Below are positions 18,298-26,219 of a stretch of 64,000 nucleotides of DNA, one piece after another; position 1 is the first letter of the stretch, and each line of letters opens with the position of its first letter. Origin of the DNA: Streptosporangium roseum DSM 43021 (GTDB taxonomy: Bacteria; Actinomycetota; Actinomycetes; Streptosporangiales; Streptosporangiaceae); contig NC_013595.1 in assembly GCF_000024865.1 (NCBI RefSeq), positions 7,564,001 through 7,628,000 on the forward strand. The letters are read 5' to 3'. The notes beneath the pieces were generated by a model that searched no databases, was not told where the DNA came from, and saw nothing but the letters and a program-made list of their open reading frames with translations. The position numbers and the translations under genes are program-made.

Positions 18298-19074
18298 ATG
18301 AAACATCACACCGAACACCGCGTCATGCTCTGCAGCGACATCGAGGACTACACCAGCCGTAACCGCGGCGAGCAGGCGACGCTTCAGCGAGATCTGGTCC
18401 GGGCACTCGACCACGCCGGGGGGTTGGCGAGACTCGGCCTGCTCGACTGGCGACGCCAGGAACAGGGGGACGGCCAGTTCGTCGTGCTTCCCCAGGGCGT
18501 CCAGCCGATCGCCGTCCTGCGAGTCTTCGTCGCCGAACTCGGCGAGGTCCTGGCCGGATACAACACCCTGGCGTCCCGAATGCGGCTGCGGCTGTCGATC
18601 CACGAGGGCCCGATCCTGCTCGACGGAGCCAACGGCGTTCCCGGAGCGCACGCCGTGCAGACCAACCGGCTGGTGAACGCCGCCGCGCTGAAAGCCGCGA
18701 TGAGAGCCCGTCCCGGAGCGAACCTGGGGGTGATCGTCTCCGATCGGATATTCGAGGACTACGTCGGCCAGAGCGACGCAGGACCGTCGAAGGATGACTT
18801 CCGGCGCGTGGAGGTCGCAGAGAAGAAGGAACGCTACGTCGCCCACATTCACTTGCCCGGCCACAACGTGCACGCGCTGGGCGACCTCACCGACCCCGGC
18901 GCTCCGGATCCGGAACCCGGGACGCCTGCGGAGGGCTCGGGCGGCACCTCGATTGCGGCTGGGCGGGACCTGGCGATGAATGACATGTTCAAGGTCAAGG
19001 GCGGGGGGACCGTGCAGATCGCGCAAGGCGACATCAGCAAAGGACCGGTGAGACGGAAAGGACAGCCACGATGA
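18298..19074 (+). CDS. Class III nucleotide cyclase-like protein
   Basis: 258 residues. The first ~170 look like a class III adenylate/guanylate cyclase catalytic domain: the metal Asp in LCSDIEDYTS (D14), the second metal Asp in EQGDGQFVV (D58), and the Asn-Arg of the transition-state helix in TNRLVNAAALK (N123, R124, N127). The expected product is a cyclic nucleotide; which base cannot be read safely. The C-terminal tail is a glycine-rich strand-turn region (GTSIAAGRDLAMNDMFKVK, then GGGTVQIAQGDISKG) similar to a segment in the next protein. GGAGG lies 5 nt before the ATG. It overlaps the next gene by 4 nt (ATGA), so the two products are made together. Confidence 0.75.
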   Translation: MKHHTEHRVMLCSDIEDYTSRNRGEQATLQRDLVRALDHAGGLARLGLLDWRRQEQGDGQFVVLPQGVQPIAVLRVFVAELGEVLAGYNTLASRMRLRLSIHEGPILLDGANGVPGAHAVQTNRLVNAAALKAAMRARPGANLGVIVSDRIFEDYVGQSDAGPSKDDFRRVEVAEKKERYVAHIHLPGHNVHALGDLTDPGAPDPEPGTPAEGSGGTSIAAGRDLAMNDMFKVKGGGTVQIAQGDISKGPVRRKGQPR

Positions 19075-21248
19075 GCGCCGATCCCGCGGAGAATGCACCC
19101 GTCCCAGCCCAGGAGGAAGCGGACGCCGCCAGCCCCTCAGTGGAATCGGTGGAGCCCACCACGCGGCACGACGGAGGGGCTGACAAGGAGAAACAGGACT
19201 CATCCCCCGACGAGATACCCCTGAGCAGGCGGATCGAGGCAGAGGAGAGACAGCGGCGGCTCCGCGCCGAGAGCCTGGAGACCCTGTACGGGGAGGAGAC
19301 GCGATCCATCGCCGGGCGTGACTGGATCGGCGACTCGGCCTACCGGGTATCGGGCGGAGGAACCGTCTACCGGGCGGACACCATCTACGTCGGCGCCCCC
19401 GGGCGGCGATCCGGGGCGCAGCTCATCCGGCTCCAGCCCGACCGGGCCTCGCGCCTTCTGGGCTGCCTGGTGGTCACCGGCTCCCAGGAGCGCCTGGTCA
19501 AGGCTCTCAACGATGAGCCCGTGGTGTTCCTGGCGGGTAAGGCGGAGAGCGGCTGGAAGACGACCGCCATCGCCGCGCTGCTGGCCTGGGCCAGAGCATC
19601 TGGCAAGGAAGATGAGGTACCCGTCGCCCAGCTGAGCCTCGCAACCGGCACCGCCACACCGGCAGAGACGGATCTGGAGGCCGGACTCGGATATCTGGTC
19701 GACGCCAGCTCGAGCCCATGGGTCCGTGATCCCGACCAGACCATCGCCCGCCTCCGCGAACTTGCCATGACGAGAAGCTGCCGCATGGTCGTCCTGGTGA
19801 CGGGCGAGCACCGGGTGACCGGGATCGTCGAACATCTACCCCCGCCGGCTGAGGAGGTGTTCCGCAGGACGCTCGCCTACTGTCTAGACGACGTCGATGT
19901 CTGGCGCACACACGACTTCCACCAGCACGCGACGACCGTCACGGAGCTCGTCGTCGACTGCAGACCCGCCGAAGCCGCGCAGCTCGCCGAACAGGTGGCC
20001 GAAGGGCTTCGGCAGGGCCGTTCGGTCTCCGATGTCCTGCAGAACCAACCCCGTTTCACCTTGGAGCGGCTGCGCAACCGGCTTGATGATGGCTCCTCCA
20101 TGCTGAGCCGCTGTTTCCTGATGAGCAGCGCCGTGCTGCACGGCCTACCGGAGGTGACCGTCTCACGGGCGACACTGGACCTGGCGGACCTCGTGCGCGC
20201 GAAGGAGGACAGGAAGGACGAGGAGGGCATTCCCGTCTGGGAGCAGCTGAAGAGCTGGATGGACTATGGAGGACTCAGCGCGCGGCCGTCTGGCTGGGGT
20301 GACGGACCGCGGATCGAACTGCGACGTGGCCTGGCCCCCGCCGTCCTGCGGCTGGTCTGGGAAGAGCTGCCCGTGATCCGCTCCCCCCTCTACACGTGGC
20401 TGAAGGCGCTGGGGGAAAGCGATGACTGGGAGGTCCCACTCAAAACCGCGCACGCGGTCGGACGACTGGCCACCTGCGACTTTCAGGAGATCGACAGGGA
20501 GTTTCTTGACCCGTGGAGCCGGGACCGGCGGCTACTGCCCAAGATGCTGGCCGCATGGGCAATGGAGGCTGCGATCCGTGACCCGCACATGGCGGACAGG
20601 GTGCATGGCCGGCTCCAGTCCTGGGCGACATCGGAACTCGCGGGCCAGCGGCTGACGGCAGCGCTGGCGTACGGCTCGCAGATCGGCGTGGACAACATCG
20701 AAGAGGCGCTTCGCGCCTTCCAGACGATCACTCTCACCGCGGTCGCCAGCCGCCTGTGTGACGCGGTCGCCCGATCTGTCGCCGACGTCTACACCAGCGA
20801 GACGGCAGATCGCATCGTGACGGAACTCGCTAGGTGGACGGGGACCGACAACAGCCCCGGACAGCAGCTCACGGCCGCACTCGCCCTCGTCCGGCTGCTC
20901 TCCCTACGCGAGCACAATCCTCAGCGCCCATCACCGATCGACCATCCTCACGGATCGGAACTCGCGCGGCTGTGGCTCAACGCCCTCGTCTGGGGCCTCT
21001 CGTCCGGCCCACCCGCCGGATCGCAACGGTCCTTCACCCCCGAGGCCTGGGACCTGCTCGCGGGCTGGGTCGCCCTCTCTGTCGATCAGCCTGCGCTGCG
21101 GGGGCCGACCGAGACCGTCTTCGCCGAGGCGGCCAGGAATCCCCGGCTCCGCCGGGCCTGCCTCCTCCACCTCACGTTATGGAAGATCCGGTGTCGCGTC
21201 TCACCGGAGTTCTGCGACCACCTGACCCGTCTCACGAAAGGGAACTGA
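19071..21248 (+). CDS. Large cyclase-linked protein with degenerate P-loop
   Basis: 725 residues, not assigned to a named family. Residues 1-80 are acidic, charged and probably disordered. Residues 94-108 (SGGGTVYRADTIYVG) echo the cyclase tail. A degenerate Walker A, AGKAESGWKTT (about 155-165), is followed by a strand CRMVVLVTGEH near 240 that lacks the Walker B acidic pair, so this may be an inactive or atypical STAND-like NTPase. The rest (about 330-725) is helical, suggestive of repeat or scaffold structure. No TIR, nuclease or membrane segment is seen. Start overlaps the cyclase stop; the next gene begins 3 nt after its stop. It is probably the main effector or sensor of the system, but that is inference. 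Confidence 0.65.
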   Translation: MSADPAENAPVPAQEEADAASPSVESVEPTTRHDGGADKEKQDSSPDEIPLSRRIEAEERQRRLRAESLETLYGEETRSIAGRDWIGDSAYRVSGGGTVYRADTIYVGAPGRRSGAQLIRLQPDRASRLLGCLVVTGSQERLVKALNDEPVVFLAGKAESGWKTTAIAALLAWARASGKEDEVPVAQLSLATGTATPAETDLEAGLGYLVDASSSPWVRDPDQTIARLRELAMTRSCRMVVLVTGEHRVTGIVEHLPPPAEEVFRRTLAYCLDDVDVWRTHDFHQHATTVTELVVDCRPAEAAQLAEQVAEGLRQGRSVSDVLQNQPRFTLERLRNRLDDGSSMLSRCFLMSSAVLHGLPEVTVSRATLDLADLVRAKEDRKDEEGIPVWEQLKSWMDYGGLSARPSGWGDGPRIELRRGLAPAVLRLVWEELPVIRSPLYTWLKALGESDDWEVPLKTAHAVGRLATCDFQEIDREFLDPWSRDRRLLPKMLAAWAMEAAIRDPHMADRVHGRLQSWATSELAGQRLTAALAYGSQIGVDNIEEALRAFQTITLTAVASRLCDAVARSVADVYTSETADRIVTELARWTGTDNSPGQQLTAALALVRLLSLREHNPQRPSPIDHPHGSELARLWLNALVWGLSSGPPAGSQRSFTPEAWDLLAGWVALSVDQPALRGPTETVFAEAARNPRLRRACLLHLTLWKIRCRVSPEFCDHLTRLTKGN

Positions 21249-21251
21249 CTC

Positions 21252-22016
21252 ATGGCGTTGCTCTACAACCACTACAACGCTGAAGGGACCTCGAAACAGG
21301 AGGAGACAACGCTGTCCTTCACCTCACCGTCCCAGGGCGACACCTTCGATTTCTCGGTCACCGTAAGGCTGTCGCGGATCTCTGGCGCCAAGCGCAGGGG
21401 CTTCACCCCGTGGGGATTCTCCGCGGAGCTGAAGGAGCAGGCTCGCGAGATCATCCGAAGCACCGTGCGTTCCGCGACGCGGCAGTATCCGATCCTCGAA
21501 CCGGACAGGGCGGAGAAGGCGGTGAACCTCTGCCTTGACCGGGAACTGTCCCACCCCTCTCCCCTACTACCTGGATGGCGCGCGCAGGCCGAGCTCGCCC
21601 TGCCGGACGAAGTGAAGGAACCTCGGCGACGGCATCTCAACGCGATGTTTGAGATCGAGGCCAGAGCAACAGAGACGGAACGCCAGATGAAGACGCTCCG
21701 CGAGTCTCGGGCGGCCTGCGAGCGGTTCCTGTCTGAGGCGATGGACAGCTGGATGGCGCGCTACGCCATCCAGCTGGGAGAAGACCCGCAGAATGCGGCC
21801 GTCATCCTCCAGGACATGCTCAACGAACGTCGTGACAACGCCCGCGACCTGCTCGATCTCCTCGGCAAGATCGTCGCGGCCCAGACCTCGGCGAACGTCT
21901 ACGATCTGGTGATCGCCAGCGAGTCAGCACTGCGCAAGTCCTTCGAGCGGCTCGGCGTCCCGTTGCCACCGCCCGACCCGGAGTCCCTGTTCGCTCCGGT
22001 GGGCGACAGCGTCTGA
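21252..22016 (+). CDS. Coiled-coil protein of the cyclase operon
   Basis: 254 residues of unknown family. The N-terminal ~70 residues contain a beta-rich stretch (GDTFDFSVTVRLSRIS) and then helical sequence; residues about 130-175 (EARATETERQMKTLRESRAACERF) are strongly predicted coiled coil by eye. The C-terminus is proline-rich (LPPPDPESLF). There is no signal peptide or membrane helix. AAAGGGA lies 8 nt before the ATG, 3 nt after the preceding stop. The conserved tight spacing implies that it works with the 725-residue protein. Its end is only 19 nt from the convergent hrpA stop. Confidence 0.65.
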   Translation: MALLYNHYNAEGTSKQEETTLSFTSPSQGDTFDFSVTVRLSRISGAKRRGFTPWGFSAELKEQAREIIRSTVRSATRQYPILEPDRAEKAVNLCLDRELSHPSPLLPGWRAQAELALPDEVKEPRRRHLNAMFEIEARATETERQMKTLRESRAACERFLSEAMDSWMARYAIQLGEDPQNAAVILQDMLNERRDNARDLLDLLGKIVAAQTSANVYDLVIASESALRKSFERLGVPLPPPDPESLFAPVGDSV

Positions 22017-22035
22017 CGTCGAGGGCGTCTCCGCC

Positions 22036-25000
22036 CTACAGGTTGTCCATGGCCTTGCGGATGCGCTTGTCGGAGATCGAGTACGGGGTGCCGAGGGTCT
22101 GGGCGAAGTAGCTGACCCTGAGTTCCTGGATCATCCAGCGGATCTGGCGGACGTCGTCGTCGGAACGGCGGGCGGGGGGAAGCTTCTCGACCAGGTCGTG
22201 GTAGTCGTCCTCGATGTCATGGACCCGGTGCATCCGCTCCTCGTCGCGGAGCCGGTCGTCGGGCAGCTTCTCCAGCCGCCGCTCGGCCGCCTTGAGGTAG
22301 CGGAGCAGGTCCGGCAGGCGCTTGTAGCCGGTGTCGGTGACGAAGCCGGGGTAGACCAGGTCGGCGACCTGGTCGCGGATGTCCTCGATCGCGGGGGTGG
22401 AACGGGCCTCGGGCAGGAGGGTGGCGACCGAGTGCCAGACCCGGAGGATGCCCTCCACTCTGGCGACCGCCTCGGCGGTGGTGTCGAAGAGCTCGGCGCG
22501 GACCTTGTCGTGCAGGGCGGTGAAGGCGGACTGGTCCCAGACCGGCCCGCCGTACTGGCTCATCAGCTCGTCGGCGGCGCAGGCGATGCAGTCGTCGAAC
22601 AGGGCGGTGGCACCCGCGTGCGGGCTGCGGCTGAGGGCGAGTTTGGCCTGGTTGTTCAGACGGCCCAGCACCCACTTGGCCGGGGAGGGGGTGTTGAGCA
22701 GCAGCAGCCTGCGGGTGCCCTCCCACATGGCACGGCGCTGCTCGGCCTCGGTCTCGAACATCCGCACGGCCACCGTGGCGCCCTCGTCGGCCAGCGCCGG
22801 ATAGGCCTTCATCCGGCGCTGCTCGAAGGTCTTGGGCAGCTCCCCCACGTTCCACGTGGTCAGGCCCGACTTCTCCAGCCCGTCGGCGGCCCTTGAGAGG
22901 GTCTGGCGGAGCTTGGGCGCGAGCCGCCGTTTGAGGGCGGCCAGGTCCTTGCTCTCGGCCAGCTTGTGCTTGCGGCCGTCGACCACCCGGAAGGTGATCT
23001 TCAGGTGGTCGGGGACGAGGTCGGACTGCCACGCCTCGCGCGGCACCTGGATGCCGGTGAGGTTGAGCAGCTCCCGCTCCAGCACCGCGAGCAGCGGCTC
23101 CTGGGTGGGCTCCGCCCGCTGGAGCACCTGCTTGGCGTAGTTGGGGGCGGGCACGAAGTTGCGCCGGATGTTCTTGGGCAGGGCCCGGATGAGCGCGGTG
23201 AGGAGCTCCTCGCGCAGGCCGGGGATCTGCCAGTCGAAGCCTTCGACGTTCACCTGGTTGAGCAGGGCGAGCGGGATGTGCGCGGTGACGCCGTCGGCGT
23301 CGGTGCCCGGCTCGAACTGGTAGGTCAGCGGGAAGCGCAGGCCGCCCTGGCGCCACACGTCGGGGTAGTCGCGCTGGCTGACGTCACCCGCCGACTCGCT
23401 GATCAGCATCGACTTCTCGAAGCTGAGCAGATCGGGCTGGTCGGTCCTGGTCTTCTTCCACCAGGAGTCGAAGTGGCGCCCGGAGACGACGTCCTGGGGG
23501 ACGCGCTGGTCGTAGAAGTCGAACAGCGTCTCGTCGTCGACGAGGATGTCGCGGCGGCGGGCCCGTTCCTCCAGCTCCTCGACCTCTTCGAGAAGCTTCC
23601 GGTTCTCCTTGAAGAACGCGTGGTGGGTCTCCCAGTCGCCCTCGACCAGGGCGTGCCGGATGAACAGCTCGCGGCTCAGCTCGGGGTCGATGCGGCCGTA
23701 GTTGATCTTCCGCTGGACCACGATCGGCACGCCGTACAGCGTGACCTTCTCGTAGGCCATCACCGCGCCCTGGTTCTTCTCCCAGTGCGGCTCGGAGTAG
23801 GTGCGTTTGATCAGGTGCTGGGCGAGCGGCTCGACCCACTCGGGCTCGATCTTGGCGTTGACCCGGGCCCAGAGGCGGGAGGTCTCCACCAGCTCGGCGG
23901 ACATGACCCACAGCGGCTGCTTTTTGGCCAGCGCGGAGCCGGGGAAGATGGCGAAGCGGGCGTTGCGGGCACCGATGTATTCGGTGACGGGACGGCGGGG
24001 GCCGTCATTGGCCGTCTTCTTGTCGATGTCCTTGACGCCGACGTGGGACAGCAGGCCGGACAGCAGGGAGAAGTGGATCTTCTGCTCGTCGCCGGGGGTG
24101 CTGTTCAGCGTCACACCGAGGGACTTCGACATCTGGCGGAGCTGGCTGTAGACGTCCTGCCACTCGCGTACGCGCAGGTAGTTGAGGAACTCGGACTTGC
24201 ACAGGCGCCGGAACGCGCTGGAGGACAGCTCCTTCTGCTGCTCCTGGAGGTATTCCCACAGGTTCAGGTAGGAGACGAAGTCCGACTCCTTGTCGGCGAA
24301 GCGGCGGTGCTTGTCGTCGGCGGCCTGCTGCTTGTCGGCCGGCCGCTCGCGCGGGTCCTGGATGGACAGCGCCGCGGCGATCACCATGACCTCGCGGACG
24401 CAGCCGTTGTGGTCGGCCTCCAGCACCATGCGGGCCAGGCGGGGGTCCACCGGCAGGCCGGCCAGCTTGCGGCCGAGCGGGGTCATCTGCCTGGCCTGGT
24501 CGAAGGCGCCCAGCTCCTGGAGCAGGTCGTAGCCGTCCTTGACCTGGCGCTGGTCCGGCGGCTCGACGAAGGGGAAGGCCCCGATGTCGCCCAGGCCGAT
24601 GGAGGTCATCTGCAGGATGACCGAGGCGAGGTTGGTGCGCAGGATCTCCGGGTCGGTGAACTCCTGCCGGGTGAGGAAGTCGTCCTCCTCGTACAGCCGG
24701 ATGCAGACGCCTTCGGAGACACGGCCGCAGCGGCCCTTGCGCTGGTTGGCCGAGGCCTGGGAGATCGCCTCGATCGGCAGGCGCTGGACCTTGGTGCGGT
24801 GGCTGTAGCGGGAGATGCGGGCGAACCCGGGGTCGACCACGTATTTGATGCCGGGCACGGTCAGCGAGGTCTCGGCCACATTGGTGGCCAGCACGACCCG
24901 GCGGCCGGAGTGCCGCTGGAAGACCTTGTGCTGCTCGGCCGCCGACAGCCGGGCGTACAGCGGGAGGATCTCGGCGTCCTTGCGTTTGGACAGCGCGTCG

Positions 25001-25908
25001 GCGGTGTCGCGGATCTCGCGTTCGCCGCTGAGGAAGACCAGGATGTCGCCCGGCCCCTCGGCGCACAGCTCGTCCACGGCGTTGCTGATCGCCTGGATCT
25101 GGTCGTCGTCCTCGGCGACCGGACGGTAGCGGACCTCGACCGGATAGGTCCGGCCGGAGACCTCGACGATCGGGGCGTCGCCGAAGTGCTGGGAGAAGCG
25201 CTCCGGGTCGATGGTGGCCGAGGTAATGATGATCTTGAGATCCGGCCGCTTCGGGAGGAGCTGCTTGAGGTAGCCGAGGATGAAGTCGATGTTGAGGCTG
25301 CGCTCGTGCGCCTCGTCGATGATCAGCGTGTCGTACTGGTCGAGGTCGCGGTCGGTCTGCAGCTCGGCCAGGAGGATGCCGTCGGTCATCACCTTGACGA
25401 GCGTGCCGTCGCTCACCTGGTCGGTGAAGCGCACCTTGTAGCCCACGGCGTCGCCGAGCTGGGTGTCGAGCTCCTCGGCGACGCGCTCGGCCACGGTCCT
25501 GGCGGCGATCCTGCGAGGCTGGGTGTGACCGATCAGGCCCCGGACGCCCCGGCCCAGCTCCAGGCAGATCTTCGGGAGCTGGGTCGTCTTGCCGGAACCG
25601 GTCTCGCCGGCGACGATCACGACCTGATGGTCGCGGATCGCCTCCAGGATGTCGTCCTTGCGCTGGCTGACCGGCAGCGCCTCCGGGTAGGTGACCACCG
25701 GCACCCCGGCCCTGCGGGCGGCCACCCGGCGCTCGGCCTTCTCGATGTCGGCGGTGATCTCCGCGGCGATCTTCTGCTGCGTGGCGCGGTTTCTGACCTT
25801 GCGCGCGCCGTCGAGCCTGCGCCGCAGCCGTCGCTGGTCGCGCAGCGTGAGCTCGGGCAGGCGTGCGTGGAGGTCGGCGAGTGGAGATGTCAACGGAGGC
25901 GTTCCCAT
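22036..25908 (-). CDS. hrpA: ATP-dependent RNA helicase HrpA (DEAH box)
   Basis: 1290 residues, normal for HrpA. The N-terminus carries a short helical region. The helicase core follows: motif I GETGSGKTT, motif II DEAH in IIDEAHERSLNID, motif III SAT in IITSATIDPE, motif V in NVAETSLTVPGI and motif VI QRKGRCGR. Then come the HA2/OB region and the large C-terminal DUF3418 domain typical of HrpA. HrpA is a cytoplasmic RNA helicase that helps rescue or process ribosome/mRNA complexes. Its promoter lies close to a tandem repeat array (26008-26116). Confidence 0.95.
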   Translation of the reverse strand: MGTPPLTSPLADLHARLPELTLRDQRRLRRRLDGARKVRNRATQQKIAAEITADIEKAERRVAARRAGVPVVTYPEALPVSQRKDDILEAIRDHQVVIVAGETGSGKTTQLPKICLELGRGVRGLIGHTQPRRIAARTVAERVAEELDTQLGDAVGYKVRFTDQVSDGTLVKVMTDGILLAELQTDRDLDQYDTLIIDEAHERSLNIDFILGYLKQLLPKRPDLKIIITSATIDPERFSQHFGDAPIVEVSGRTYPVEVRYRPVAEDDDQIQAISNAVDELCAEGPGDILVFLSGEREIRDTADALSKRKDAEILPLYARLSAAEQHKVFQRHSGRRVVLATNVAETSLTVPGIKYVVDPGFARISRYSHRTKVQRLPIEAISQASANQRKGRCGRVSEGVCIRLYEEDDFLTRQEFTDPEILRTNLASVILQMTSIGLGDIGAFPFVEPPDQRQVKDGYDLLQELGAFDQARQMTPLGRKLAGLPVDPRLARMVLEADHNGCVREVMVIAAALSIQDPRERPADKQQAADDKHRRFADKESDFVSYLNLWEYLQEQQKELSSSAFRRLCKSEFLNYLRVREWQDVYSQLRQMSKSLGVTLNSTPGDEQKIHFSLLSGLLSHVGVKDIDKKTANDGPRRPVTEYIGARNARFAIFPGSALAKKQPLWVMSAELVETSRLWARVNAKIEPEWVEPLAQHLIKRTYSEPHWEKNQGAVMAYEKVTLYGVPIVVQRKINYGRIDPELSRELFIRHALVEGDWETHHAFFKENRKLLEEVEELEERARRRDILVDDETLFDFYDQRVPQDVVSGRHFDSWWKKTRTDQPDLLSFEKSMLISESAGDVSQRDYPDVWRQGGLRFPLTYQFEPGTDADGVTAHIPLALLNQVNVEGFDWQIPGLREELLTALIRALPKNIRRNFVPAPNYAKQVLQRAEPTQEPLLAVLERELLNLTGIQVPREAWQSDLVPDHLKITFRVVDGRKHKLAESKDLAALKRRLAPKLRQTLSRAADGLEKSGLTTWNVGELPKTFEQRRMKAYPALADEGATVAVRMFETEAEQRRAMWEGTRRLLLLNTPSPAKWVLGRLNNQAKLALSRSPHAGATALFDDCIACAADELMSQYGGPVWDQSAFTALHDKVRAELFDTTAEAVARVEGILRVWHSVATLLPEARSTPAIEDIRDQVADLVYPGFVTDTGYKRLPDLLRYLKAAERRLEKLPDDRLRDEERMHRVHDIEDDYHDLVEKLPPARRSDDDVRQIRWMIQELRVSYFAQTLGTPYSISDKRIRKAMDNL

Positions 25909-26007
25909 ACTGCTTTCAGAATACTTTCAGCCCGCAAGTCAGGAGCCAACCGCCCATCGTGCCTGAGCCGCCGCCCGGCCGCATCCCAATAAACGACCGC
26001 GGCCCGC

Positions 26008-26116
26008 GGAGACCGCCTCCCCGAAACCACGGAGACCGCCTCCTGGAAACCGCGGAGACCGCCTTCCGGAAACCTGGAGACCGCCTTCCGGAAACCTGGA
26101 GACCGCCTTCCGGAAA
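26008..26116. repeat. Five tandem 22-23 bp repeats
   Basis: Units begin with GGAGACCGCC at 26008, 26031, 26054, 26076 and 26098 (periods 23, 23, 22, 22). The last three are nearly identical and contain the palindrome TTCCGGAA. The array lies about 100 bp upstream of hrpA and between it and the GH6 terminator. Apart from the array and the terminators, 25909-26219 holds no gene. Confidence 0.85.
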
Positions 26117-26121
26117 AGGGT

Positions 26122-26205
26122 ACGGCCCCGCCGTTCCCTCGCGGGGAGCGGCGGGGCCGTGCTCGTCCGGCTGCCGGGCCGCCGGGTCCCCCGCCGGAGC
26201 GGGGG
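26122..26205 (-). terminator. Two hairpins downstream of the GH6 gene
   Basis: ACGGCCCCGCCG (26122-26133) pairs perfectly with CGGCGGGGCCGT (26149-26160). Nearer the gene, CCCCCGC-CGGA-GCGGGGG lies at 26188-26205. Both are within 100 nt past the stop of the minus-strand cellulase gene. Confidence 0.75.
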
Positions 26206-26219
26206 CCCGGGATCAGGGG

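Noticed and set aside
17507..22016. Straight assignment of the cyclase operon to Pycsar
   Set aside because: There is no TIR or membrane effector, and a Crp regulator plus two unknown proteins are present. Only the small cyclase is comparable.
22966..25992. Long plus-strand ORF (about 1008 codons) opposite hrpA
   Set aside because: It mirrors the hrpA codon structure on the other strand. It is rich in Gly, Val, Leu and Arg with no domain, as expected of an antisense shadow at very high GC.
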